DNA from: a virus
Reading direction: 5' to 3' (one strand)
DNA: 30,627 bases
Virus record (IMG/VR): IMGVR_UViG_3300027841_000032
Coordinates: 1-30,627 of that record
Both the position numbers and the translations under genes were made by a program. Of the stretch, positions 1-7,805 are shown piece by piece (position 1 is the stretch's first letter; every line of letters begins with the position of its first letter). The notes under the pieces were generated by a model. It was given only the letters and a program-made list of their open reading frames with translations, was not told the DNA's origin and ran no database searches.

Positions 1-45
1 CGAGAACGCGGGCATGGGAGAGGCGCGCAAGGCGATCGATCCGAT

Positions 46-309
46 TCACTTCTCCACCTTTCGCGTAGGCGCTTCATCCGCCCACGTCACGGGGTCCGGC
101 GACACGATGCCCAGCGCTTTCGCCGAGCCACCCCACCGGTCCCAAGACAGGAGCATCAGCCGCTCTCCGAGAGCCCACAACGCGAACAGCCGCCGGTCCC
201 GCGGTGGAGTCCTGGGCACGACGTTCCACATGATGTAGATGACCAGGGGCACCACGATCTCGGGGTGAGATAGTGCCCAGGACCAGGCCAGCATCAGATA
301 CTCGCTCAT
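46..309 (-). CDS. Small membrane protein of unknown function
   Basis: 87 residues. The start ATG at 309 overlaps the stop of the upstream zinc-ribbon gene as ATGA, so the two are translationally coupled. One hydrophobic stretch at about residues 16-34 (rich in V, I, L, ending in a Trp) follows a short N-terminus and is followed by a basic segment (PRTPPRDRR), which fits a single membrane-spanning segment with the C-terminus in the cytoplasm. The remaining 50 residues are soluble and Trp-rich. A small membrane protein at the distal end of a tail-fibre region could belong to a lysis cassette, but no holin family is recognisable and no endolysin lies next to it within the window. Confidence 0.7.
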   Translation of the reverse strand: MSEYLMLAWSWALSHPEIVVPLVIYIMWNVVPRTPPRDRRLFALWALGERLMLLSWDRWGGSAKALGIVSPDPVTWADEAPTRKVEK

Positions 310-716
310 CGGACTACCTCCTTCGGTGCCGGGGCTTCTGCTCCGACGTCCGCCGTCGCCGTCGACAGGCTCGCGATGGCCTTCTGTTTCTCGGTCGGCT
401 TCGCGGCAGCTTTCGCGGCTTCGATCTCCGACTTGCTCACGGGGTAGCTCGCCTTCGTGGGATCCTTCGGGTCCGGCATGACATCGTGGATTGCGGTGCA
501 GCACCCCCTCGGATCGCTCGCCGCAGTCCACCCGCACGCTGGGCAGGACCAGGGGAAGGTCGAGCATGGCTGTAGGACTGGTGGATTCTTCCGTAGGCAT
601 GCTGGGCAGACGTTCGTCCACCGATCGCCGATCAGCTTCGACGGCGGGGACGGTAGCCGGTTGTCCTTCGCCTCGGCGGCTTGGATGGCTGTGGCGGTTT
701 CTTTCGGTAGGATCAT
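306..716 (-). CDS. Zinc-ribbon protein of unknown function
   Basis: 136 residues. The start at 716 forms an ATGA overlap with the stop of the upstream adhesin-like gene and has a strong GGAGGG ribosome site 8 bases upstream; an upstream ATG at 734 would bury that site, so I prefer 716. Two CPAC knuckles (Cys37/Cys40 and Cys58/Cys61), with extra cysteines at 51, 72 and 73, indicate a bound zinc ion. The C-terminal third is Ala/Lys/Glu-rich and probably helical or disordered. Zinc ribbons often bind nucleic acid or act as structural knobs; neither can be chosen here. It lies between an adhesin-like gene and a small membrane-protein gene. Confidence 0.7.
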   Translation of the reverse strand: MILPKETATAIQAAEAKDNRLPSPPSKLIGDRWTNVCPACLRKNPPVLQPCSTFPWSCPACGWTAASDPRGCCTAIHDVMPDPKDPTKASYPVSKSEIEAAKAAAKPTEKQKAIASLSTATADVGAEAPAPKEVVR

Positions 717-1822
717 GCCCACGTCCCTCCCCACTTCGTCGCAAGAACTTTGCCGATGTCGGTGATTTCGGCGTCGGTGGCGCTACCGTCGAGGCACACG
801 AAGTCACCGTGCACGTTTGCGCCTGCGCGTGTATACGTGTTGATCCCGGAGTTGAGCAGGAACTTGTTGACGGCCACGTCGCCAGCAAGCGCGAAGTCCT
901 TCGCGGCCACGAGTTCCGTTCCGTCCTGCAAAAGCCGCAGCGTTGAGCCATTGAACCGTGCAGCGTACACATGCAGGTTCGTGTCTCCGGCTGGACCAGT
1001 GTAGTCTTTCCAAGTCCCCGCCGTCTCACGGTCCAGGTAGATCTGTCCCGTAGACAGGATTCCCATATCCATCCTACTTGTGGCCCCCGCATTCGACGCG
1101 CCCCAAAAGAACGTCGTTTTGGCGGCGCGAGGAGGCTGGGCGCTTTGCTTGACGACGAATAGCACGGTCCACGCCTTATTTATCCCAGTGAACGCCGCTG
1201 CTGCCGCGTCGCCTCGTGCGTTGTCGTCTTCGTAGCACTGGATCGGCTGTTTGCCATTCAGTGTAGTCGACGCCTTCCACCCCATCTCCGCCGCCGTCGC
1301 CTGCGTGAACGTCAGCCCGGCGAAGGCGGCAGATACTGTCTTAGGCGTGGTCGTCGTGATCGACAGATTCGTCACGCTCACCACGGTAACCACGCCGTCG
1401 AAATCCGCGCTTGGCACGAACAAATGCGACGTAGTCCCCGCGCAGGTCAAGTCCTCGGTGAACGTGGCATTCGTCGAACGCGCAGTGCCAGCCGTCGTTC
1501 CGGCGTAGTACGTCACAGATCCAGCAGTCCTGTCGCTCACGGTGAACACCGTCTGATATCGATTCCCGACGAGCAAGATCGCCTTGTCCAGCCCGGCAGT
1601 GTGGCCCACGTCGGCGGTATGCGTGTACGGCCCGAGTCCAGATCCAGCCCATTCGGCACCAGCCCAATCGCCGGTTGTGTCCGGCTGCGTGTTCAGCGTC
1701 AGCGCCCCGGCGAAGTCGGGATCGTTGAGGAACCCGCCGTACTTCGCCACAGCCGCAGCGATCGGATCGACGGCCCCGCCACCGAATCCCGCGCCAGCGC
1801 CTGCACCCATCACGGAGCCCAT
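713..1822 (-). CDS. Adhesin-like tail protein with two beta-sandwich domains (LamG/concanavalin-like C-terminus)
   Basis: 369 residues; start ATG at 1822 shares one base with the upstream stop (TGATG). A Gly/Ala-rich N-terminus (1-20) leads to a first beta domain at about 35-155 with the pattern of carbohydrate-binding-like modules common in phage tail proteins (VFTVSDRTAGSVTYYAG, then a Phe-x-Pro-Ser-Ala-Asp-Phe-Asp-Gly stretch). The second domain, about 185-369, resembles LamG/concanavalin A-like lectins: W-T-V-L-F-V-V-K strand, TFFWGAS, a Gly-Ile-Leu-Ser strand, GTWKDYTG, a strand with G-S-T-L-R-L-L-Q-D-G, and a final helix ITDIGKVLATKWG. Likely a distal tail receptor-binding or adhesion protein. 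The fold assignment rests on pattern only; the position after the fibre genes supports it. Confidence 0.65.
   Translation of the reverse strand: MGSVMGAGAGAGFGGGAVDPIAAAVAKYGGFLNDPDFAGALTLNTQPDTTGDWAGAEWAGSGLGPYTHTADVGHTAGLDKAILLVGNRYQTVFTVSDRTAGSVTYYAGTTAGTARSTNATFTEDLTCAGTTSHLFVPSADFDGVVTVVSVTNLSITTTTPKTVSAAFAGLTFTQATAAEMGWKASTTLNGKQPIQCYEDDNARGDAAAAAFTGINKAWTVLFVVKQSAQPPRAAKTTFFWGASNAGATSRMDMGILSTGQIYLDRETAGTWKDYTGPAGDTNLHVYAARFNGSTLRLLQDGTELVAAKDFALAGDVAVNKFLLNSGINTYTRAGANVHGDFVCLDGSATDAEITDIGKVLATKWGGTWA
725..730 (-). promoter_or_regulatory. Ribosome binding site fixing the 716 start
   Basis: GGAGGG on the minus strand, 8 bases before the ATG at 716. It lies inside the end of the upstream gene and decides against the longer alternative start at 734. 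Confidence 0.65.
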
Positions 1823-2889
1823 CACGTCACCTCCACAGCCGCAGCCCTGCGGTACCACCCGGCATACACCGCAGTCGTGGTATCCGCCGTTGCGGGGGTG
1901 GCCTTCGTCGCTAGGGCGACCACGTTCAGAGCGGCCTGGGGTTCCCACGTGTTTGCTGCCATCGGCGGGGTTGCGGTGATGACCCGGACCGTGGACACAT
2001 CGATCGAGCAGACAGCATCGTCCGTGGGCGTGAAGATGATCTTGGCGCTCCCAGCTGAGGTGATCAGCTTCCGATGCGTGGCGGTCGAGGACCGAGCGTC
2101 GCCCGCCCCGGTGCCGAGCTTTTCCGTTACACTCGTTCCGCTCGTCCACGTGAGACCGTAGCAGACGAGCGCCGTGTCTCCGACCGTGAGCCCCGTGGGG
2201 ATCGTATACTCCAAATCGCCCGTCCCACCCGCGTTGGCGTGGGTCCACACGTTCCCCGCCATGGTCCACCCGGCCGCTCCAGTCCAGTCCGAACCGATCG
2301 TCGAGACCAGGAGGGCGGTCTCGGGACACTGCGCGTACACCACCACATCCGCTGTCGTGACTCGCAGGCAGTCGCACGCACCCTCAGCGAAAGAGGCGGC
2401 GGATGCGGCGAGCCCCGAGGTCAGGGGGATGCGGCGGACGTGCCGGAGGGAGGCGTTGACGAACGCCGAGCCCCTCTTGTCGACTTCGAGCTGGCCCGTT
2501 GCAGCGTCGGCCTTCGACGGGGTCGTAGTGTGGCGGATGCCCTGCGCGGTCTGGAGCGCTGACGTCGCCGCTCCGGTGGGCAACGCGCAAGACGACACGG
2601 TGACCGCCCCGGTATTGCACGCTGTCATCTTCGTGTTGATCGCGGCAAGGGTGGTTTGGGTTGCCACGACGCCCGCGAGAGTGTCCTGCTTCGCGTGCGT
2701 CGCAAGCGTTGAAACATCGACCGTCACCGTCCCGCTCACGGGGATGGCTGTGCCGCCGGCCACGCCTTCGACCGCCAGCCCTTGGTGCGCCCCCGCCTTG
2801 AGATTGACACCCTTCGTCGCGTCCGCCGGATCCTCGACGAGAGGAATGACCTTGCCGAACCGAGCCCACAGATCGTTGAACCATGCCAT
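1822..2889 (-). CDS. Tail-associated structural protein with a beta-sandwich domain
   Basis: 355 residues; ATG at 2889 has GAGG 6 bases upstream and lies 14 bases after the fibre stop. The N-terminus (MAWFNDLWARFGKVIPL) is amphipathic and could dock to the baseplate. Residues 50-115 are Thr/Ala-rich with a low-complexity helical look (THAKQDTLAGVVATQTTLAAINTKM). Residues 198-305 look like the same beta-sandwich family as the first domain of the next gene: a Trp-Thr-x-x-Gly-x-Trp start, THANAGGTGDLEYTI, a G-T-S-V strand, and FTPTDDAVCSIDVSTVRV at the end. Probably a virion accessory or host-surface-binding protein. No named family is recognised for the whole protein. Confidence 0.6.
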   Translation of the reverse strand: MAWFNDLWARFGKVIPLVEDPADATKGVNLKAGAHQGLAVEGVAGGTAIPVSGTVTVDVSTLATHAKQDTLAGVVATQTTLAAINTKMTACNTGAVTVSSCALPTGAATSALQTAQGIRHTTTPSKADAATGQLEVDKRGSAFVNASLRHVRRIPLTSGLAASAASFAEGACDCLRVTTADVVVYAQCPETALLVSTIGSDWTGAAGWTMAGNVWTHANAGGTGDLEYTIPTGLTVGDTALVCYGLTWTSGTSVTEKLGTGAGDARSSTATHRKLITSAGSAKIIFTPTDDAVCSIDVSTVRVITATPPMAANTWEPQAALNVVALATKATPATADTTTAVYAGWYRRAAAVEVT

Positions 2890-2903
2890 GGTATTCCTCT
2901 TCC

Positions 2904-4175
2904 TTACGCCAGGATCACGTGCTTGGTGATCAGGCCATTGGCCACTAGCGCGTTGATCAGTGCGAGCAACGTGGTGCCGCAGTGCCCTAGATTCGAGTCT
3001 TCGTTGCCGTAGTAGCCCACGTCTTGCTGCACGACGGGGGCGGGACCTTTGTCGAAGAAGCCGATCTTCTGCACGCTCCCGCCGCCGTCGTAGCTGACCT
3101 GGAACGCAATCGTGCTTGCATAGATCCTGACGTAGGTCGAGTTCGATTCATGCCCGGCGTTGCCGCCGACTACCAGCGAATGCGACGATCCGTCATTGAG
3201 CGCGAACTCACCGTCGTCAGCGCCGACAGCGCCGCTCCCAGCGGTTAAGCTCGTGTTGCCCCCGTTGCCATTCGTCGACGCCCCGCCCGCGAGCACGAGA
3301 TCACCGCCGACATCGCCCGCTCCGGTGTCCGCTCCGCCTGAGATCGTGAGCGTCGCTCCGCCGTCATCACCCGCGATTGTGATCGTTCGTCCCGCGCCAG
3401 CCGGGAGAGTGAGATTGTCCCTCCCTGCCCACGCAGCACCGCTGTGCTGCATCACTTGATCCAGCGTGCCCGCCGGCATGGCTCCGGAGACCAAGGAGTT
3501 TACCTGGCTCAGCCGCGTGCTCTCCTCCGTCGACAACCTCGTAGTGACCGAGGCATCCGCACTGGTAGTGACAGAGGCGTTCTGCGACACGCGCGTGTCA
3601 AGCGACGCGTTCTTGGACAGCCCAGCGCTCTCTTCGGTCGACAAACGTGTGGTCAACGACGTATCGGCGCTGGCCCTCGTAGCCGTCTCGGTCGACACGG
3701 CGACGGAGACAACGGCTGCAACGCTTGTCTCCACCGAAATCTCGGTGCGCAGCATCGCATTCAACTTTGGCAGCCAGTAGTAGGTGCGGGAGGCCTGGTC
3801 CGTCTCATCAAGCGCCACGAGCCTCAGACCGCTCGCCGTGAGGATGTGCACCGCGAGCTCGCTGGACACCGCCCCCGCAGCGTTCGGGTTCGCCGTGGCC
3901 CGGACGATGTAGCACGCCGGGTCGGCCCCGATGCGGAACGTCGCTGTCCTCGTTGCGGGGACCGTCGTGACCGTCGGCACGCCAGCGGCCAGCACGACCT
4001 CGTCGGCGCTCGACACCTCGAACGAAGCCGTGTCGATGCCCGTGAGCGTCTCGAACTCGGCCTTGATGTAGTCGTTTGCCGACGCGTCGATCGGCGCGTC
4101 GTAGCTGCCCCAGGTCCACGGGCCGGAGGTGCCGACGGCGGACTTGCCCAGGCGGAAACGTGCGGAAGTCGTCAT
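2904..4175 (-). CDS. Tail fibre protein with 18-residue repeats and Gly-rich region
   Basis: 423 residues; start at 4175 has GGAG 8 bases upstream. Residues 1-130 are beta-rich and probably attach to the tail (SARFRLGKSAVGTSGPWTWG at the start). Residues 154-225 consist of four 18-residue repeats of the type xSLTTRLSTEESTRxSAD, a period expected for trimeric fibre shafts or coiled coils. Residues 258-330 are Gly/Asp/Thr-rich (GGADTGAGDVGGDLVLAGG), typical of beta-helical fibre segments. The end (GNEDSNLGHCGTTLLALINALVANGLI) is a compact tip or trimerisation domain. Role: host recognition, by inference from composition and location. The same 18-residue repeat fills a protein in the head module at 24421-25131. 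Confidence 0.7.
   Translation of the reverse strand: MTTSARFRLGKSAVGTSGPWTWGSYDAPIDASANDYIKAEFETLTGIDTASFEVSSADEVVLAAGVPTVTTVPATRTATFRIGADPACYIVRATANPNAAGAVSSELAVHILTASGLRLVALDETDQASRTYYWLPKLNAMLRTEISVETSVAAVVSVAVSTETATRASADTSLTTRLSTEESAGLSKNASLDTRVSQNASVTTSADASVTTRLSTEESTRLSQVNSLVSGAMPAGTLDQVMQHSGAAWAGRDNLTLPAGAGRTITIAGDDGGATLTISGGADTGAGDVGGDLVLAGGASTNGNGGNTSLTAGSGAVGADDGEFALNDGSSHSLVVGGNAGHESNSTYVRIYASTIAFQVSYDGGGSVQKIGFFDKGPAPVVQQDVGYYGNEDSNLGHCGTTLLALINALVANGLITKHVILA
3501..3716 (-). repeat. Four 54-base units coding 18-residue fibre repeats
   Basis: Codes residues 154-225 of the tail fibre. Units read AVVSVAVSTETATRASAD, TSLTTRLSTEESAGLSKN, ASLDTRVSQNASVTTSAD and ASVTTRLSTEESTRLSQV. The period is exact; sequence identity between units is partial. 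Confidence 0.75.
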
Positions 4176-4214
4176 CGTGTGTTCTCCGTGCTACGGTTGC
4201 TACGGTTCTTTGTC

Positions 4215-4382
4215 ATGTCGACGTCCATGAAGATCGCTGTTGCCGCCATCATCGCTCTCTCAGTCCTCTGCATGGCCGAGCTCACGTTCATCGTCTGGCA
4301 GGGCGGGACCATCGCTGGGCTGAAGAAGCAGATCGCGTTCTGCGAGGCTCAGCAACTCTTCGACAAGGTCAGCCGACAGTAA
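4215..4382 (+). CDS. Small membrane protein, the only plus-strand gene
   Basis: 55 residues. A basic-flanked start (MSTSMK) is followed by a hydrophobic segment at about residues 6-30 (IAVAAIIALSVLCMAELTFI) and a short polar tail with KK and two Cys in total (Cys19, Cys43). Codons show the strong third-position G/C typical of the real genes here. It fills the 193-base gap between two minus-strand genes and overlaps the last 14 bases of the minus-strand gene at 4369-5922. No clear ribosome site precedes ATG 4215 or the in-frame ATG 4227. It may be a spanin-like, anti-holin-like or superinfection-related protein; none can be shown. A signal-anchor topology is likely. Confidence 0.6.
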   Translation: MSTSMKIAVAAIIALSVLCMAELTFIVWQGGTIAGLKKQIAFCEAQQLFDKVSRQ

Positions 4383-5922
4383 ACCCGCCGAGCTTGATCA
4401 TGTTGTCCACGGTGGCGAGGATGTTCGCCGGGGCCGCTGTCTCGTAACCCTGGAGCTTGTCCAGTAGGTACTTGTGGATGAGGGTCACACCGAGCCCTTG
4501 GGCGTAGGCTCGGCCAGGGTTCGCCGTGCTGCCTCCACCATGCCAGTCGCCGGTATGGTCGACGTGATGCACGTAGGCCCACAAGAGGTAGTCGAGCACT
4601 TCGATCGCTGACGCCTTGTCGGTCGCCCTCGTCGGCACCTTGCAGCCGTTGTCCACGACAGCATGGTAGCCGGCCGCCGCTGCGATGTTCGTACTCCAAA
4701 CGACGTTGGCCGCGTGGGCCTCGAGCTTCGTTGCGCACTCGTTGACCAGGGCGATCAGGTCGGGATCGCTGATCGGGGTGCGCGCGGTCATCTCGTTGTC
4801 GCTGTCCGCGTTCGCGTGGTAGGCCGCCGAGATGACCACCTTCCCGAGGTGACTGTCCCACGCCGCGGCGAGCGCCACAGCCTTGGTGATCATGGTCGCG
4901 AGGGTCGACGTGCTGGGCGCGAGCTGCCATGTCTCGCGCGAGGTCGATACCGCGTCACCCGGCAGGCTGTGCCCGGTGGCGAAGAGCGGCGAGTACCTGA
5001 TGCGGTGGGCGCCGTACTTCGATCGAATGTCGATGTAGAGCGAGATCGCCGTGGCGAGGGTCGTGCACGCAGCGGCTGTGAGCGTGTTCGTGGCGTCTGC
5101 TCCGCCCGGATGCGTAGCAACGCCGAGCCCGATGTGCGCGATGTACTTCGTGCGGAGCGTGTTGAGGTACGTGATCAGCGTCGGGAGGTCCGTCGGAGCC
5201 GCGACGGCAGTCATCACGTTTGCCGCGTCCGCAGCGCCATGCACGTTGTTTGTCGTGTAGGCGATGTGCAGGTTGAACCCGCCCACGATCAGACCGAGCA
5301 GCGACGCTGGCACCATGAGAAAGTCCGTCTCTGCGACGATCATGTCCGCCGTGCCGACGTAGCCCTTGCCTCCGTAGTAGGCAATCGCGTCGGTCACGTT
5401 CGCCATCGCCATCGCGAGCTTTGCCCGGTCGGTCGTCGGGTCGATCAGCTTCGGGCAGCGGTTCCTGTCGTGCCAGTACGTGATTACGCCGTCGAGCGAT
5501 CCCGAGTCGTGTGCGAAGGCCTCGAGCGTCACCCGGTCGGCCCCGAGACCGAGGGCGCGCGTCAGCCGACTGCCGACGTACACCGAATACGATTCCGTCG
5601 CCGTCTCGGTCCACTCCTCGAGAGCGTTCGTTGGGTCGTTGCTGTAGTGTGGAATATGGCTCGCGAAGGTCTCTTCGACCGCCTCGAGCACGTACTCGCC
5701 ATGCGTGTCGGGGACGAGCAAGGCCCCGTTGCAGGGCTTCGTTGGCAGGTAGCCGCTGTTCTCGATCTGGGCCTCGTACAGCTCCACCCCGGAGAGCGCG
5801 GGAGCAGAGAGGACACGCCAGCGGACGCGATGCCCAGCGGTGAGCCCATCGACCGCCAGGGTCACACCGTCGCCCGTCATCGGGTAGGTGCGGTCCTGCC
5901 GGGTGGTGCCGGAGATGGTCAT
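4369..5922 (-). CDS. Tail-associated protein with repeated His/Asp/Asn motifs
   Basis: 517 residues; ATG 5922 overlaps the upstream stop as ATGA. Residues 1-150 are beta-rich. From about 210 onward a roughly 48-residue helical unit recurs: a helix ending in Tyr/Leu-x-x-His (His219, 263, 306, 358, 403) followed 8-17 residues later by a second His with a nearby Asp/Asn (His228 GAADAAN, His271 PGGADATN, His318 SLPGDA, His369 ANADSDN, His420 AVVDNG), and a last His cluster at 452-461. I have the impression that comparable aHxxxxxHxxxDxxN units occur in other phage virion proteins. The His/Asp pattern could bind metal or form a helical stack. It sits between baseplate and fibre genes, so a fibre-connector or appendage role is inferred. 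Confidence 0.6.
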   Translation of the reverse strand: MTISGTTRQDRTYPMTGDGVTLAVDGLTAGHRVRWRVLSAPALSGVELYEAQIENSGYLPTKPCNGALLVPDTHGEYVLEAVEETFASHIPHYSNDPTNALEEWTETATESYSVYVGSRLTRALGLGADRVTLEAFAHDSGSLDGVITYWHDRNRCPKLIDPTTDRAKLAMAMANVTDAIAYYGGKGYVGTADMIVAETDFLMVPASLLGLIVGGFNLHIAYTTNNVHGAADAANVMTAVAAPTDLPTLITYLNTLRTKYIAHIGLGVATHPGGADATNTLTAAACTTLATAISLYIDIRSKYGAHRIRYSPLFATGHSLPGDAVSTSRETWQLAPSTSTLATMITKAVALAAAWDSHLGKVVISAAYHANADSDNEMTARTPISDPDLIALVNECATKLEAHAANVVWSTNIAAAAGYHAVVDNGCKVPTRATDKASAIEVLDYLLWAYVHHVDHTGDWHGGGSTANPGRAYAQGLGVTLIHKYLLDKLQGYETAAPANILATVDNMIKLGGFTVG

Positions 5923-6611
5923 CCGGGGTAGCCCCTCGTGACGGTCATGCGCGTTGCGATGCTGTAGAACTCAAGCCCCACGGCCGCGTTCGCCCCGGTC
6001 TCACCCGTGAGCACGAGCCTGTACAGCTTGTTGGCCGACACGCTGATCGAAAGCCCCGTAGCATCGATTGAGTGCAGCACCTGATAGGCTGCGGTGTCAG
6101 CAGCAGTGTCATAGGTCTGAGCGACAACGGTGGTCGAGCTCACGCCGGGCACGTCCTCGATGAGCGTCATCGAAGGCATGGTTCCGGGCAGTGCACCGTG
6201 CCCCGCTGCGCCCTTGAGGTAGACGAACAGATCGGTCATGGTCCCGACAACGGGCTCGATCCGAAACACGCGAGCCGCGCCCCCGGCGCTCGTGACGTCG
6301 TTTTGCAGCAGTCGGATGTTCGTCGTCTCGACGATAAATCTCGAGCCAATCACGCAGTCGTGCACCGGGTAGATCCGTGTCGCCGAATGACTCTTGTGGT
6401 CCACGTACTCGGCCTGAAACTCGATGTCGGCCGCGGCCGGCTCGGCCTGGAGCTTCCCGGTTGCGACGATGATCGGCGCCGATGGGTTGTAGCTCCCGCC
6501 CGCGTTCCCATCGACCGCCCGCGACTGGTTCAGGTCGATGATGTTGGCCTGAGCCGACGACATGATCTCGTTCATGCCCCAGGTGGCCGCGTTGGCTCGA
6601 GAGAACGTCAT
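5919..6611 (-). CDS. Putative baseplate or fibre-attachment protein, unknown family
   Basis: 230 residues, 10 bases downstream of the gp48-like baseplate gene and overlapping the next gene as ATGA. The sequence is beta-rich with many Val, Thr and Ala strands (IPVHDCVIGSRF-like segments here reading YPVHDCVIGSRFIVETTNIRLL) and no membrane segment. Position directly after the gp48-like protein is where Mu-like phages begin their fibre genes, so it may be the fibre base or an adaptor. I do not recognise the family. Confidence 0.6.
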   Translation of the reverse strand: MTFSRANAATWGMNEIMSSAQANIIDLNQSRAVDGNAGGSYNPSAPIIVATGKLQAEPAAADIEFQAEYVDHKSHSATRIYPVHDCVIGSRFIVETTNIRLLQNDVTSAGGAARVFRIEPVVGTMTDLFVYLKGAAGHGALPGTMPSMTLIEDVPGVSSTTVVAQTYDTAADTAAYQVLHSIDATGLSISVSANKLYRLVLTGETGANAAVGLEFYSIATRMTVTRGYPG

Positions 6612-6621
6612 GGTGCTTGCC

Positions 6622-7317
6622 TCAGGACGAGAATGCCGACACGTCCAGGTTGGGTTGGTCGAGGAAGAAGCCGAACACGCCGGAGTTGGTGCCGTAGCTC
6701 TGCGTCGCGCTCATGCTGAAGGTCACCCACGCGGGGGCCGCTGCATCGAGAGCTTCGATACACGCCTCCGTCCTTGCGTTGATCTCGGCCTGCGTCGCAG
6801 TGACCGGAACGACGTACTCGACGACGATGTGGGCCACGGTCGAGTACCAGAAGAGGTCCGCGGTCGACGTCCCGCCCGGCCACCACTTCACCGCTGATGC
6901 GTTTGGCGTGTAGTGGATGTGCGTCTCCCACGGGAAGAACGCGTCCGATGCGATCGTGGCGAAGCCGTTTTCCTTGCTCGACAGGCGGGCTTTGAGCGTC
7001 CTTCGTCGATCGTTCCAGGTCTGCGACGTTGACGGAGCGATCCCAAGGATTGCCTCCCATCGCTGCACGAACTCCTGGTCCATCGTGCTTGGGTCGGACT
7101 GGTAGCGCCAGCGCTCGACGTAGCGATCCGCGATGAGCAGCACGCGCGCAGCCGCGATGTCCTCTGCCACGTTGGCCGCAACGTTTCCATCCTCGGCTGT
7201 CTGCGCCCACGCGTCGCCGAAGTTCTCCCGTAGGATGCGGAAGATCTCCTCGCCGCGCGCGTACGCGTCGCCCCCAAGGATGAGAGCAAACGGGGATGCC
7301 CAGGAGCCGATCGCCAT
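6622..7317 (-). CDS. Mu gp48-like (DUF2313-type) baseplate protein
   Basis: 231 residues; start ATG 7317 shares one base with the upstream stop (TGATG), which excludes a much longer open frame extending upstream. The middle part (YVERWRYQSDPSTMDQEFVQRWEAILG, then W-N-D-R-R-R-T-L-K-A-R) follows the DUF2313 pattern in which a P-x-T-x-x-x-x-x-x-W-E-x-x-L-G motif precedes an Arg-rich helix. In Mu this protein completes the baseplate wedge and connects to the fibres. The C-terminal half (WYSTVAHIVVEYVVP, LDAAAPAWVTFSMS) is beta-rich. The location after the gp47-like gene, with one unknown gene between, supports the call. Confidence 0.65.
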   Translation of the reverse strand: MAIGSWASPFALILGGDAYARGEEIFRILRENFGDAWAQTAEDGNVAANVAEDIAAARVLLIADRYVERWRYQSDPSTMDQEFVQRWEAILGIAPSTSQTWNDRRRTLKARLSSKENGFATIASDAFFPWETHIHYTPNASAVKWWPGGTSTADLFWYSTVAHIVVEYVVPVTATQAEINARTEACIEALDAAAPAWVTFSMSATQSYGTNSGVFGFFLDQPNLDVSAFSS

Positions 7318-7802
7318 CAGAACACCGTTGCCACGAAGTCGATGTCGGTGGCGGCCCCAGCCGCGTTCCAGGTGCGGACCGTGAGCACGTTCGCTGTCCA
7401 GGTGCAGGCAATCATGCCCGCCGCGTTCTCCGCGATTGTGGCCTGAGCGAACCGGATGTTCGTTGCGTGCGAGACCACCCGCGCCGGGGTCGGGTTGAGG
7501 TCGTCGTAGGCCGCTGCCCAGGTGAGCGTGTAGACGCCCGCTCCGGACCGCGCCAGCACGGGCTTGACGCCGACCGTTCCACCCCACACCGCATCATGCG
7601 TGGTGATGGTCTCGTTGCCCCCGGCGTCCGCGTCCACGAGCACGTGAGCCCGCGCAGCCGTGTGGGACTGCGACATCACACCAACCACCGCTGACTCGTA
7701 TTCCTCGTAGGACACGTCAGTGGTCGGGTTGGCAACGAAGCTTCGATTCGACTTCGGGAGGCCGCAATCGTCCGCGCTCAGAATGTCAGGGAGTTGTCCC
7801 AT
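7317..7802 (-). CDS. Unknown baseplate-region protein
   Basis: 161 residues, 3 bases after the gp47-like gene and overlapping the gp48-like gene by one base. After a polar start (MGQLPDILSADDCGLPKSN) residues 60-161 are a regular run of beta strands rich in Val, Thr and Ala. Mu has no gene between gp47 and gp48, so this is an insertion relative to that order. It could be an extra baseplate decoration or an adaptor. No family recognised. Confidence 0.65.
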   Translation of the reverse strand: MGQLPDILSADDCGLPKSNRSFVANPTTDVSYEEYESAVVGVMSQSHTAARAHVLVDADAGGNETITTHDAVWGGTVGVKPVLARSGAGVYTLTWAAAYDDLNPTPARVVSHATNIRFAQATIAENAAGMIACTWTANVLTVRTWNAAGAATDIDFVATVF

Positions 7803-7805
7803 GGG

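Noticed and set aside
1-15. Possible start of another minus-strand gene (ATG at 15)
   Set aside because: Only five codons are in the window and there is no ribosome site, so it cannot be supported.
713-4175. Diversity-generating retroelement target
   Set aside because: The fibre and LamG-like genes could be targets, but no reverse transcriptase or template-like copy is present in the window.
3444-4214. Long plus-strand frame upstream of the small membrane protein
   Set aside because: It is antisense to the tail-fibre gene and Arg/Gly-rich; only the last 55 codons look like a real protein.
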